NCBI GenBank assembly: GCA_013397795.1
Contig: VZTJ01003243.1
Span: 61,921-125,920, forward strand
From: Orthonyx spaldingii
Taxonomy: Eukaryota; Chordata; Aves; Passeriformes; Orthonychidae
Reading direction: 5' to 3'
DNA: 64,000 bases
In this document: positions 11,947 to 23,010 of the stretch, in pieces
Position numbering within the stretch: the first letter of the stretch is position 1
How the letters are laid out: every line of letters starts with the position of its first letter
Program-made: the position numbers and the translations under genes
The notes under the pieces: generated by a model
The model's database searches: none
What the model was told of the DNA's origin: nothing
The model's input: the letters and a program-made list of their open reading frames with translations, nothing else

Positions 11947-12190
11947 AACATGGAATATCCTGAATTGGAAGGGATCCACAAGGATTATTGAAATCCAAGG
12001 CCTGTCCCTGCCCAGACCCCCCAGCAATCCCCCCTGTGCATCCCTGGCAGCGGTGCCCAAACGCTCCTGGAGCTCTGGCAGCCTCGGGGCCGTGCCCATT
12101 CCCTGGGGAGCCTGGGCAGTGCCCAGCACCCTCTGGGGGAAGAACCTTTCCCTCATATCCAACCTAAATTCCCTTTGGAAGCTCCCTGAT
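11947..12190 (-). mobile_element. CR1 LINE fragment, lineage D
   Basis: Read on the minus strand it carries the 'gtgctgggcactgcccagg' and 'gctccaggagcgtttggg' blocks, ending in a degraded tail near 'catggaatatcctg'. It is closely similar to 35,401-35,660 and 43,245-43,512. Confidence 0.9.
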
Positions 12191-13004
12191 GGGACACACT
12201 CCCCACGGCCGATGGACATTGGGGACTGGACTCGTCTCCATCCCACGGGATAACAGGGAAAGCAGGGTGGCACCTCAGGGGGGTGTTCCCAAGAAAAATC
12301 TTGGATTTTTCCACCTCAGGGTGCCAAGGGTGGCTGGGAGAGGGGTCTTGGGACAGCAGGGAGCCAAACCCTGGTCCTGCCCCAGCACTCACAGCATTCC
12401 CAACTGCAGCTTCCTCGTTTCCCAGCGGGAAGGCAGCAGGGTCTCTGCCCAGCCTCTCCTGACACCGTGCCAGGCCGTCTGTGCCGAGCACAACTTCCCG
12501 GGAAAGCTGAGGTGTGGCGGCTCCAGCACCTCGGAGCAGGGTCAGGCTCCTCCAGCAGCAACATCATCCGCTCAGGGAAAAATCCTGGAGCTTCCCGTGG
12601 TGGCTGTTGTTTGCCAGATGCCCAGATTCCCGTTTTTGGCACCTCAGGAGGAGCTTGGTGGATGTCTGTCCGTGCCACAGCCACAGCTGCCACCTGCCAG
12701 GCGTTTCTGTACCACGAATGTCCCCAACACGAGGGGAAAGGAGGAGGAGCCGACTTTTGTGTTGTGGAGAGAGCAGGAAAAGGGGGTGGGGAAAAATAAT
12801 TCTCTCCCAGCCACTCGTAAAACGATTTTATCTACACAGGAGCTGAAGTGCTGAGAGCTGTGAGTGATCCCAGAAACATCTTCCATGGGAAAAGCCTGCA
12901 GGTGACCCCAGCAGGTGAGGGACACCCGGACCCTTCACCTCCCAAACTTCAGAAGCTGAACTTGCACTGAATTGTCTTTCTGGAAAGGCTGGGAATGTCT
13001 GACT
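12191..13004. other. GC-rich unique sequence, no gene seen
   Basis: A plus-strand frame of about 220 codons is open across 12,189-12,854, but it has no recognisable domain, splice context or start context and overlaps other frames of similar length. I treat it as a chance frame in GC-rich DNA. Confidence 0.5.
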
Positions 13005-13380
13005 GGCTGGGAGAGCTGGGAGGGTTCAGCTGGAGAAGGGAAGGACTCCAAGAGACTGAAAGCCCCTTCCAGTGCTTACAGGGATTATAAAAAACAGGGA
13101 ATGGGGATTTTTATATGGGCAGATGAGCCAGGATGAGGAGAATGGTTTTAAGCTGCCAGAGGGCAGGGATGGATGGGATATTGGGAAGGAATTGTTCCCT
13201 GGGAGGGTGGGGAGGCCCTGGCACAGAAAAGCTGTGGCTGCCTCATCCCTGGAAGTGTTGAAAGCCAGGTTGGAACAACCTGGGACAGTGGGAGGTGTCC
13301 CTGTCCATGGCAGGGGTGGCACTGGATGAGCTTTAGGTCCCTCCCAGCCCAAACCATTCCATAATTCCATGATTCCTGTG
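13005..13380 (+). mobile_element. CR1 LINE fragment, older lineage A
   Basis: The upstream part (gctgggagagctgggaggg, then 'agccccttccagtgctta') is diverged CR1. The downstream part is the usual lineage A 3' block, and the tail reads 'ccattccataattccatga'. A short deletion removes the stretch that follows 'ggcaca' in other copies. Confidence 0.9.
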
Positions 13381-13910
13381 TTTGACAAAAGCATTTTTAT
13401 TCCCCAAGTCCATTTCCATTGACCAGGCTGATAATGGCACAGGTCCCAAAAGTGACCAAGAGATGAAAAATCACCCCCAGAACCCCCAAACTACTTTCTC
13501 CCAATAAAGAAATGCACTCAGAACCTTCAAAAAGAAGAATTTTGGCAATTTTTAAGTTGCCCACCGCTGATTTACAAATTCCTGCTCCTTTCCCAGGAAT
13601 TCTAACCCTCCGCCCCTCAGTTTTTAGGCACGGGGAGCCCAGTGAGGCTTCAATGATTTCATTTTCTGGAGGTTAAAAAGGTTCTTGTAAATGACTGCTC
13701 CAAATAACTGGAAAGCCAGTTAAAACAACTGGATAACAGATGGCAGAGGAAAGTGCTTTCCTGTAAAGTGTTGCAGAGGAGAAGCTCATTTACAAGAAGC
13801 AATTACACAAACATCCCCAAGCATCCAAGATCCCATAAAAGGCTTGCTGAGGTGCAAGCACATTTTCAAGTGAGGATTTTTGTGCCGGAGCAAAAATCAG
13901 ATTTTTCTTT
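13381..13910. other. Unique sequence, no gene seen
   Basis: No gene or repeat recognised. Confidence 0.5.
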
Positions 13911-13987
13911 AATTCCCCCCCCCCCCCCCGTCTTTTTTTTTTTTCTTNNNNNNNNNNNNNNNNNNNNNNNNNNNNNNNNNNNNNNNN
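13911..13987. other. Homopolymer tracts and assembly gap
   Basis: A C run and then a T run lead directly into 40 N (13,948-13,987), with more T after it. The gap is probably a sequencing stall at homopolymers of unknown true length. It lies inside the IR2 spacer, so the distance between the IR2 arms is uncertain. Confidence 0.95.
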
Positions 13988-14970
13988 TTTTTAATCCTTT
14001 CCTTCATTCCCAAACATTTCTTATCCTGCACAAGGAATGAAACTGCCCAGAGATGCATTTTTTTCCAGCAAATTTTATACTAATAAAAAAGATGTATTTC
14101 CTTTTAATTCTTCATTCCTTTAATCCCTCTTTCCTCTGGGCTTAAGGATCACTTCAAAACCAAGCAAGACAATTCCTGTCTCGTGGACAATAAATAGTTT
14201 TAACAAATTAAACCACTGGAGTAACAACTCATTTTTCTTCAGGATCATGACAGAAGGCAGGAGCTGCCTCGTGCTGACATTTAGGAAACGAAACTTAGAT
14301 CTGGCTTTACCTTTCCAAGCCCTTTTCATCCCCCGTCTAATCCGTTTTTATGGATAATGGGAACATGACTTTTTTGCAGGATCTTGACACGGTGATGAGT
14401 CAATAAGAGCGAAGCCTTTGGATGTGTGCAGACCAAAGGACTGGGAGAAAATCATTCCTCAGGTTGGAAGAGGCTGAGGATGGAGATCGAGCAGCTCCTG
14501 CTCCTTGGGAAGAGTTTAAAGTCTGGAAGTTTTGCTGGAATTTTGTAGGAAAGGCTGAGCAAAGCCTGCAGAAAGTTCTGCTCCCAGAATTTCATCTTCA
14601 TTAGGGACCTGACACATCAAAGCCACAATTTCCCTGGTATTTAACAGACAGCTGATGTGATCCTAATAACGCCTCGGGATTGAACATCCATCATTTCCTG
14701 GGAGAGGAATGACCTCACCTTAATCAAGGGGTGCTCACCAAGCCACTGACCCTGCACGTTCCAGATGTTGGTTTGTGCCTCGCCATCACCACTCGGCCTC
14801 CCCGTTCAATCTCCAGTTAATTGAGAGCCAAGCATTTCATCCAGAAAATTGCAGGATGAAAGAACAGAATGGGATAAAGATGTGGATCATAAAAGTACTG
14901 CTTGTGGAGGATTTTTTTTTTTTTTATGGGAAAAAGTGGTGGCTCACAGGAGGCTCAGCAATGCCTTTGG
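13988..14970. other. Unique sequence, no gene seen
   Basis: AT-leaning DNA with a T run near 14,912-14,924. No gene recognised. Confidence 0.5.
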
Positions 14971-15084
14971 ACCCTGGGATTGCTGAGGATGATGGGAGAC
15001 TTGGGGACGAGGTTTAGGGGTGGTGCTGGGACTGGATAACCCTGAAGGGCTCTTCCAACCTTCGTGATTCCAGGATTCTGGGAG
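14971..15084 (+). mobile_element. CR1 3' fragment, old lineage B relative
   Basis: Contains 'cttggggacgaggtttagg' and the terminus 'ccctgaagggctcttccaac' with a 'gtgattccaggattctggg' tail. The terminus is then duplicated in tandem. Confidence 0.85.
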
Positions 15085-15141
15085 GGGACTGGATAACCCT
15101 GAAGGGCTCTTCCAACCTTCGTGATTCCAGGATTCTGGGAG
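15028..15141 (+). repeat. 57-bp tandem duplication of a CR1 terminus
   Basis: Two consecutive identical 57-bp units (15,028-15,084 and 15,085-15,141), each spanning 'gggactggataaccctgaag' to 'gattctgggag'. The unit contains the CR1 terminus and tail. Confidence 0.95.
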
Positions 15142-15409
15142 GGTTTTCCATCACAGCATCCCAGGAACTCTGCAGACATCCCCATTCCAGGCTGTCTCTG
15201 CTGCAGGGGTTTGTTGAAGGCTGCAGTTGAAATCCTGGTCACCAACTGGACCCAGAGGGCAGCAGAGGAGGGGAAATGCTCTGGATAATGACTGGGAGAG
15301 TGACTCCCACCTTTCCATGGGGATAAGGGACAGGTGTCCACCTCCACCAGCAACACAAACTCTTCTCATGGAGATCTCCAGCTCAGCCCCGAGGGGTGCA
15401 TTCCACAGA
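15142..15409. other. Unique sequence in IR2 spacer
   Basis: No gene or repeat recognised between the tandem CR1 terminus and the IR2 right arm. Confidence 0.5.
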
Positions 15410-15785
15410 GTCATGGAATGATCAGGGTGGGAAGAGCCCTTCAGGATGAGGCAGTGCCACCCCAGCAGCACCAGCATCACCCCAAACCCTGTCCCCAAGG
15501 GCCACATCCAGACTCCTCCTGAACACTCCCACACACAGGGACTGCACCCCCTCCCTGGGCAGCTCATTCCAAGGCCTCACCACTCTGCCAGGGAAATTTT
15601 CTTTCCCAGTCTCCAACCTGAGCCTCCCCTGGTGCAATTTGAGGCCATTTCCTCTCATCTGGTCTCTGCCCCTCCTGTCAGGAGTTGTAGGGAGCAATGA
15701 GGTCCCCCCTGAGCCTCCTCTTTTCTCCCAAACACCCCCAAATCCTTCAGCTGCTCCTCCCAGGATGAATTTTTCAGCCTCTGGC
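15410..15785 (-). mobile_element. CR1 LINE fragment, lineage B (within IR2)
   Basis: Minus-strand partner of 11,070-11,445. It has the tail 'atcattccatgactctg' when read in element orientation, clearer than that of the left copy. One unit of the GCTGCTGCTG stretch is changed to GGT. Confidence 0.92.
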
Positions 15786-16152
15786 CAATCCCAGCCATCC
15801 TCAGGAAGAGGAGAAATCTCCCCAGTTGTGTTTCACCTCACTCAGAGAGGGTGTCAAAAAAAGAGAAGAAAATCAGGTTCCAAATGCTCTGAGTTTTCTG
15901 AGCATCTGGAAAAATAAGGCAAAATTCCGGTGTAAAAGGAACATTGGGGGTTTTTCATTATTTTTTTCACCCCCACACTTTTATCAGAGTTCTTTGAGCG
16001 TTTCCATCGATGACAAAACACATGAGGGAAGTGCCACAGTGGCATCACTGGGATGTGCCTCCAGGAATGCCTGATCCCCAAGGGATGGCATCTCCCGTTT
16101 TACAGCAAATCCAACACTTTTCAGGGAGTTTCCAGACACCAGGAATCAATGG
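15426..16152 (-). repeat. Inverted repeat IR2, right arm (727 bp)
   Basis: Reverse complement of 10,712-11,438, with the same length. The mismatches I counted cluster mildly near 15,683-15,690 and 15,773-15,786. A lineage C CR1 fragment lies immediately outside the arm, and unique DNA lies outside the left arm, so flanking homology ends at the boundary. Confidence 0.92.
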
Positions 16153-16262
16153 CAGCCTCCTTTTCTCCAGGCTGAGCCCCTTTCCCAGCTCCCTCAGCCG
16201 CTCCTGGGGCTCCAGCTCCTTCCCAGCTCCGTTCCCTGCCCTGGACACGCTCCAGCCCATTG
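16153..16262 (-). mobile_element. CR1 fragment, lineage C 5' part
   Basis: Read on the minus strand it matches 8,310-8,410 ('gaacggagctgggaagg', then 'ggctcagcctggagaaaagg'). The 3' half is missing, and its place is taken by the IR2 right arm. The IR2 unit may therefore have joined or inserted here. Confidence 0.85.
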
Positions 16263-18269
16263 GGACATGGCTGATCCATGACACAGGACCGTGAGGGGGA
16301 TCTGCTGGATGTGGTGCCATCCCAACATTTCTCCTGGCACTCCAGGCTCAGGGGGATGGAATGTGTCATCCCTGCCTCTCCTTGCTGGACACCAGGGCCA
16401 GTCCCCTGAGGCTCAGCTGTCCCCAGGAGTGTCCCCAGTGCTGAAACTGTTCCCTCCTCGCTTGCCAAAAATGAGTTGTTTTCTCCTCATTTATCAACCC
16501 CCCCTGGATTTTGTGGGAAGTGCTGTCATTCCCAGGTGCCTGATGACAGCCTCTGGAATCATCTGCCTTTGATAGAGAGGGGTTTGTGTTTGGGCTAAGA
16601 GCAAGGAGAGAGCCTGGCTACTGAGTAATCCAGAGCAGGGAAGCAAATTTAGCACAGTTGTTCACAGCACACGGATTTTTGGCAGGCTGCTCCTGCAGAG
16701 AGCAGCTGTTCGCATTTTCTCACCCACCTACACAGCCAGGACAGCCAGGATTGCTGGGTTTTTTTAAATAAAATGAATTGTAAGCATTGGTGAAAGGAGT
16801 TTTGCTGGAATCTGCTGCCTTCAGCAGCCGGGATTTGATAGGAAACCCCTCTTAAAGGAACACCAGGGGGTTTTGAATTGGTGCAGGGTTTTCCAGCCTT
16901 TATTTCCATGGATAAAGTTTCAAACAGCTCTTTAAAGAGAAGCTTTTCAAGGAAGTCTTTGTGCTTTGATTGTTTGAAATCCTGCTCTGGGAGTTGCTTC
17001 ACTGATCCCCTCCCTTCTCCCAACCTGAAGTGCCAGAGGAGCAGACCCTGAGGAATTAAAGCATTCCCCAAAAACTGGCTGCTCCTCACCCAGGATTGGG
17101 AAAAAGGCTTCAAACTGAGCTTCTCCTTCTTTTTTTTTTTTCCTTCAGGCCAGTAGCTGGTCTGGAATAGGGCCACAATTTTGGGAAGTGGTGGAGTTCT
17201 CTGTCTCCTTTTGGCCTCCTCAGAGGCTGCTGCACTGTCCAAAGTGTTCCCCAAATGTTCCGGGGGGAAAGTCTGAGGGTAGGGATGAACTCACCTCCTC
17301 CGTGGGGATGCTCTGATTTCCCAAGCATGTCTGTGGAGCAGCACAAGCATTTTCCAGACTCAAGCATTTCCCTTAAAAGAGATTTCAGATCAGTGGCCAA
17401 GACATCAGGGAAAGCATTCCCAGACTGCTCCAGCATCCAAAGGCAGCTCTGGCACAGAGGGATTGTCTTACCTGCTGCCCCAGACACACAGATCATCCCA
17501 CTGCTTTTTGCTTCCACTTCCACGCTCTCTAAAACTTGGAATGAGATCAGCTGGGCTTGGAATTCCCTCTTTTTTTGCCCCCCCATCCCATGGAACATTG
17601 CAGGGACAGCAGGAAAACTGGAGTTCTAAGAGTTTTGCAGTTGTTAAGGTAAAGGATTACCCTGCTCCATGAGGAAGTTTCACATGGAGTTCCTTGGGAT
17701 AATCAGGAGCAAGGGCTGCCTTCTTCCTGATGTTTGACCAGCAATTCCTTAATTTCCTCAACACTGAGCACAGGAGTGGTCGAATCTCTCACAGCATTTA
17801 TTTCCAGAGTGAACCCTGAACTGATTTGTTGAAGATCATCCAGGGAGGGACTGCTGCTCATGCACGGGGAGCAAAATTGGAGCCACCACCATCCAAATCC
17901 AGCAGGAAAAGGAGAATTTGGAGGACAGGAGCTGCTCCCTGTGCAATTCCTGCCTTGCATTTTGCAAGCTGACATTCCTGACTTAAATGAGGAACAGGGA
18001 AAACAAGGGGTGTCAGAACTGGTGCAAATATTAAAGCTTAAGAAAACCACAAGGAAAATGAAATTCAGGCAAAATGTTGCCCATTCCATGCACATTCCTG
18101 CAAAAAAATCCTGTGTCTGTCAAGGCAGGGAAATCTGTCATGACAGGAATATTGAAGCACTCTAGAGGAGACCCTCTGGAAAAAAAGGTGCTTGGTCTGG
18201 GAAAGGCAACTTGCCACTCACAGAATGTGAGACAGGACAGGGTGGGTGACTGTCAGCAGTGGGAAATCA
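16263..18269. other. Unique sequence, no gene seen
   Basis: About 2 kb without CR1. A T run lies near 17,130-17,141. A minus-strand open frame of about 200 codons at 16,649-17,254 has no recognisable domain and crosses low-complexity lysine-rich sequence, so I do not call it. Confidence 0.5.
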
Positions 18270-18675
18270 CAGAATTCCAGAATCATCAAGGCTGGAAGAG
18301 CCCTTCAGGATGAGGCAGTGCCACCCCAGCAGCAGCAGCATCCCCCCAAACCCTGTCCCCAAGGGCCACATCCAGACTCCTCCTGAACACGCCCACACAC
18401 AGGGACTGCACCCCCTCCCTGGGCAGCTCATTCCAAGGCCGCACCACTCTGCCAGGGAAATTTTCTTTCCCAGTCTCCAACCTGAGCCTCCCCTGGTGCA
18501 ATTTGAGGCCATTTCCTCTCCTCCTTTCCCTTGGGACACGGCAGCAGAGCCCGACCCCCCTCCCTGCCCCTCCTGTCAGGAGCTGTGGGGAGCAATGAGG
18601 TCCCCCCTGAGCCTCCTCTGCTCCAGGCTGAGCCCCTTTCCCAGCTCCCTCTCTGCTCCTCCCAGGACAGGTTTT
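18270..18675 (-). mobile_element. CR1 LINE fragment, lineage B (left member of IR4)
   Basis: Runs on the minus strand from 'ggctgagcccctttcccag' at its 5' side to the terminus at 'atcatcaaggctggaag'. It carries two lineage-atypical bases also present at 18,786-19,010: a C in 'gtgcggcc' (18,438-18,444 region) and a C in 'gtgggcgtg' (18,389-18,394 region). It is identical to 22,630-22,806 over a long 5' stretch. Confidence 0.93.
18290..18501 (-). repeat. Inverted repeat IR4, left arm
   Basis: About 210 bp of lineage B CR1 whose reverse complement matches 18,786-19,000 with only a few differences. The 284-bp spacer between the arms makes a compact hairpin possible. Confidence 0.85.
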
Positions 18676-18785
18676 CTGGAAAAGCCGCTCTTTGAGCAGA
18701 CTCACGCGGTGATTCCCCAAGAAAAGTGGACACTGATTTTGCCATGATGGTTTCGGGCTCCTCCTCTCTTGCCTGACATCTTCCC

Positions 18786-19018
18786 TTGCACCAGGGGAGG
18801 CTCAGGTTGGAGACTGGAAAAGAAAATTTCCCTGGCAGAGTGGTGCGGCCTTGGAATGAGCTGCCCAGGGAGGGGGTGCAGTCCCTGTGTGTGGGCGTGT
18901 TCAGGAGGAGTCTGGATGTGGCCCTTGGGGACAGGGTTTGGGGTGATGCTGCTGCTGCTGGGGTGGCACTGCCTGATCCTGGAGGGCCCTTGCCACCCTG
19001 ATCATTCCATGATCCTGT
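18786..19018 (+). mobile_element. CR1 LINE fragment, lineage B (right member of IR4)
   Basis: Begins sharply at 'ttgcaccaggggaggctcag' and ends in 'atcattccatgatcctg'. It shares with the left member the C-for-A changes at 18,846 and at about 18,896, which no other B copy in the window has. Its terminus is diverged ('ggagggcccttgccacc'). Confidence 0.92.
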
Positions 19019-20061
19019 AAAACCAGGGGCAGTGGGAATGAGCAGATTATTTTGCACCATATTCAGTTGTCCACATCTAAACTTGGCTCCAGGCTGGAGC
19101 ACAGCCAGTGCTGCTGAACCCCATCCCCTCCCCAGCCTGAGCCTTTGGAATATTGACCAGGACTTCTTTCCTTAGCTCTGGGTGTGGAGAGACATTTCCA
19201 CAAAACTTTCCTGTCATCCCCTGCACTCGGGGTGGGAGTTTCCCTGGCATGGGTTTGGTCCTGGTCACGAACAAACCTTTGACATGCTCAGCTCAACTCT
19301 TGACCCTCCTGATTTCAGGAGTGGAACATTCCCATGGATGTTGCAGCTGTCCAAGGAAAAGACACATTTTTCCAGCCCTGTCTTGCTTGGAGACATTGCC
19401 AGTGCTAAGAACAAAGAACTTCTGCTGATATTTTTTTTTTTTTTTTAAAAAGTGGGATTTGGTTTCTTCTGCTTCCAAAAACTGCAGAGCCAACTCCTGG
19501 TGTAGAACCACGTCACCCTGCTCCTCTTTTATGTCAGTGTGGGAAGCATGGACAAAAATGGCTTTATTTTACCAGCCTGTCATGTTCTGACGACCTTCCC
19601 ACATCTTTGGGGTGTTGCTCATGTTCCTCCCTGGAAAAGCAGCCACCAGATGAAGTCAGAGCAGCAGCAGCAGCTGATTCATGGTTCGAGCACTCGCAGC
19701 TTTGGGGCTGCTCCTCAAAGCAAGGGAGGCAGAAAAGCCAACTCCACGATCATCCTGCAACCCCCCGGGGGGGAAAAGGCACCTCGGGATGTGTTTCCTA
19801 ACAAAACTCAGCTGGCGTGGGATGGGAGAGCAGGGATGGGATAACTCCCCAAGCCCTGTTTGCCTTGGCCTGGGAGTACTGAGGGAAAACATTCCTTGGC
19901 TGGCATCACTTCCCATCCCTGCCATGGAGCTGCTGCTGATGCCATGAACGTCAGCTCCAAATGGGAAATATCCTCACTGCATTCCAAGTTTTCCATGGTG
20001 CTCATTCCTAAACCCTCGTGGTGCCTGAAGCCAGAGCTGGGTCTCACAAAGGGCTGGAACT
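19019..20061. other. Unique sequence, no gene seen
   Basis: A T run lies at about 19,431-19,446. No gene or CR1 recognised. Confidence 0.5.
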
Positions 20062-20125
20062 CATGGAATGGGTTGTGTTGGAAGGGACCTTAAAAATCAT
20101 CTTGTTCCACTGGCACTCCCTGGGT
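20062..20125 (-). mobile_element. CR1 3'-tail fragment, lineage A
   Basis: About 60 bp with 'catggaatgggttgtgttgg' and 'gaccttaaaaatcatcttg', the minus-strand reading of a CR1 terminus. Confidence 0.75.
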
Positions 20126-20394
20126 ATGACCTTGGTGAGGCTGAGTCAAGCCAGGAAGAGATAAACCTTGATTTCTGATGGAATAACTGGGATTTTGGAG
20201 GATTTTTCCCTCCTTCTGTAGTCAGTCCTCTGGACACGAAGGATCTACTGCCATTCCTGCCTGCAGCCTTCCAGGACAAGGTCTGCAGCACAGGGAATAA
20301 AGCTCCTGTGTCTGAGGGCAAGATTCCCTTTACCTTGGGCTTGCCCCTATGGAATATGATTCTCCCTCTTTTTTTTTCTGACAAAAATCAGGAA

Positions 20395-21000
20395 GTGAGA
20401 GCAGCCTTGGGCTTGTGAATTAGTGAACAGTGAAAACTTGGGATTTTAAATCTCCCTGGAAGATCTGTGCTTAAAGGCTTCATTTCTTCAGAGATTTCCC
20501 CAATACTGGCACAGCTTTAAAAATAATATTTTTTACTTAAGACTAAAAAGAGGAGAAGCAGCCCAAAATGACCATATCAGAGAATATTAAACCAGGTGTT
20601 TTAAGATCCTCACCAAAGGTAATTTTTGCAAACACTTGAGAAAAGCAGCTCCTCTTAGAAAGCCTCTTAAACGGAATTAATTCCAATGTGCATGTGCAAG
20701 GTAGCAGGGAGAGAGAGCTGTGGCTTCCTTCCCCGTGGAGGAATACTTTTTATTGTTGGAGGCTCCTTAAAGAAGGCCTGGGTCTGTCTGGCTGTTAATT
20801 GTGGAGTTGTCTAGACAGTGATGATATTATTACCAAGCTATGCACAGCTCCTCGCTCTGTCACTGTTTCCAGAGCTGCCTACACAAATTGCTTCACTGTT
20901 GACATGTGCACGAGCTCCCCAGATATTTATTTTTCTCATTTAGAGGAGATACAGCGAGGCTTTGAAAACCATTATGCACTGAACCATCGCTAATGTTGGC
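20395..21000. other. Repeat-free block, candidate conserved non-coding element
   Basis: About 600 bp with no repeat, balanced composition and many short AT-rich motifs. These include a CTTAAACGGAATTAATTCC stretch near 20,664-20,685 and the 'ttattaccaagctatgcac' region near 20,828-20,845. It reads unlike the GC-rich DNA around it. The idea of conservation is inference only. Confidence 0.3.
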
Positions 21001-22393
21001 AATGTCTCGTGGGTTTGAGATGAGGGAGGAGAAAGGGAGGAAGGAAAGGCACCGTGAGCAGCGTTGGGTGGGTTTGATCTGGGAAAAAAAATTGGGAGAT
21101 TTGGGTATGGAGGACAATGGGATCTGCTCCAAATCTCCTTTGTCCCAGGGTTATAATCCCCATGGCCTGTCCACATCTGGGCAGGTGAGAAAAGAAAATT
21201 CAAAGCACTTTCTGAGACCTTGAAAAGGACTTTTGAGCGTGTGGTGGCCATTTAGGGTGGTTTGCAGAGGTAAAAAATGATGGAATCGTTGGATGGAGTT
21301 GCTGGAATCATCCCATCAGGCAGAAATGTGACTTTGGGAAGGCTGAAGAGGAACAAGGCCACCTCACACAGGACTAAGAAATAATCCAGGCCCCTCATGG
21401 CAGGTCTGGGATCCCGAGTGCCTCCTCCCATCCCATCCTTGTCCCTCACATTCCAAAGCTCAATTCAGATCCCAAACTTTCCTGAGACACCTTGTATCAC
21501 CCCACAGAAGGAATGAATGCCCTGAAAAACACAGCAGAGTCTGCAGGATTTGTGTCTAAAAGTTTATAGAGGTGTAATTAATATAATTTATGCAGCTTTG
21601 TCCCACAGGATTAAGGATTGATATTTTTATGTATAAGTAATTTATTATTATATTTATAATTAAATACTTTAATCAGAGTTATTTACCACAGAGCACAGGT
21701 AGATAAAACTACAGGTAGAGTTCACTATTTTGAAGCAATTATATTAAAATTAGGAAAAACAATAATTAAGTAGGGATTGATGTTACTCATCCAGAGCAAG
21801 GAATGGGGGAAAAATCTCAGCCCCAAGGAGTGACCTCAAAGGGTGTCCCAACTCCAGGGAGGAATCTCCACACACTCTCCATAAGAATTATGTTGGAAGA
21901 CCCTCCAGTTAAAAAGTGGGATTGGGTTTTTATGGGATGAAGCGTCAGTCAGCTGTCCCAGCTGGGTCAGCTCAGCAGCTTTAGGTGAGTTATCAGTACT
22001 TTCCCTTGCTGGATCCTTTATCAGGTGTTCTGTCTGCACATCCTCCCTTGTGTCACTTCCTGTGGGGAAGTTGAATTTGGGATTGATGAGCCAGGCTGGT
22101 TTCAGCTCTATCCCACCCCAAAAGGACCCAAAAGTTCACCACTGTCAGCTTTGCAAATTGGGGGATGTTGGAGTTGTTTTACCCCTGCTCCAGGCAGAGC
22201 ATCTTCCCACACCTTTGGATCAGCATTCCTGAGCACCCTCAGCCTGGGGAAGGTCTGACAGGAGAAAATTTCCTCTCAGCCCATGGCAGCAGCATCAGAA
22301 GCATCATCTCATTCCCAAATCTCCACTGCTCTGCTCCCTGGGGTGAAGGGAAGGGCTGCAGGCCTCAAACCTGAGCCTGCAAATCCGAGTGCA
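21001..22393. other. Unique sequence with an AT-rich core
   Basis: The AT-rich part lies at about 21,570-21,775 with repeated TTATAATTAA-like words. No gene or CR1 recognised. Confidence 0.5.
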
Positions 22394-23010
22394 CAGAATC
22401 CCAGAATCCCAGGATTCCAGAATCATCAGGGTGGGAAGGGACCTTTGGGATCAGGCAGTGCCACCCCAGCAGCAGCAGCATCACCCCAAACCCTGTCCCC
22501 AAGGGCCACATCCAGACTCCTCCTGAACACTCCCACACACAGGGACTGCACCCCCTCCCTGGGCAGCTCATTCCAAGGCCTGCTTGCTATTTCATGGAAA
22601 AATTTGTTTCCAGTCTCCAATCTGCCCCTCCCCTGGTGCAATTTGAGGCCATTTCCTCTCCTCCTTTCCCTTGGGACACGGCAGCAGAGCCCGACCCCCC
22701 TCCCTGCCCCTCCTGTCAGGAGCTGTGGGGAGCAATGAGGTCCCCCCTGAGCCTCCTCTGCTCCAGGCTGAGCCCCTTTCCCAGCTCCCTCTCTGCTCCT
22801 CCCAGGATGTGTTTTCCAGCCCCTTTCCCATCTCTATTGCCCTTTGGACACGTTCCAGCCCCTCAATGTCATTTTAACGTGAGAGCCCCCAAACCAAGCA
22901 CAGGATTTGCGATGCGACCTCTCAGTGCCCAGCACAGGGGACAATCCCTGCCCTGCTCCTGCTGGCCACACTATTCCTCATCCCAGCCAGGTACCAGTGG
23001 CTCTCCTGGC
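22394..23010 (-). mobile_element. CR1 LINE fragment, lineage B, longest copy
   Basis: The 3' terminus is at the low-coordinate end (tail 'cagaatcccagaatcccagg'). The element extends past 22,870 into the upstream block 'ctcagtgcccagcacagggg', equivalent to 8,225-8,260 of the C copy. Near 22,580-22,625 it differs from other B copies ('tgcttgctatttcatgg'), which looks like a local replacement. Confidence 0.88.

Noticed and set aside
12189..12854. Plus-strand open frame of 221 codons
   Set aside because: Isolated in GC-rich DNA, overlaps several other frames, and has no domain or splice context.
16649..17254. Minus-strand open frame of about 200 codons
   Set aside because: No recognised domain, crosses a poly-lysine low-complexity tract, and has no supporting neighbouring exon.
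18428..19102. Minus-strand open frame of 224 codons
   Set aside because: It crosses the plus-strand CR1 of IR4 and part of the opposite copy. The sequence is the non-coding CR1 3' region, and the protein resembles no known family.
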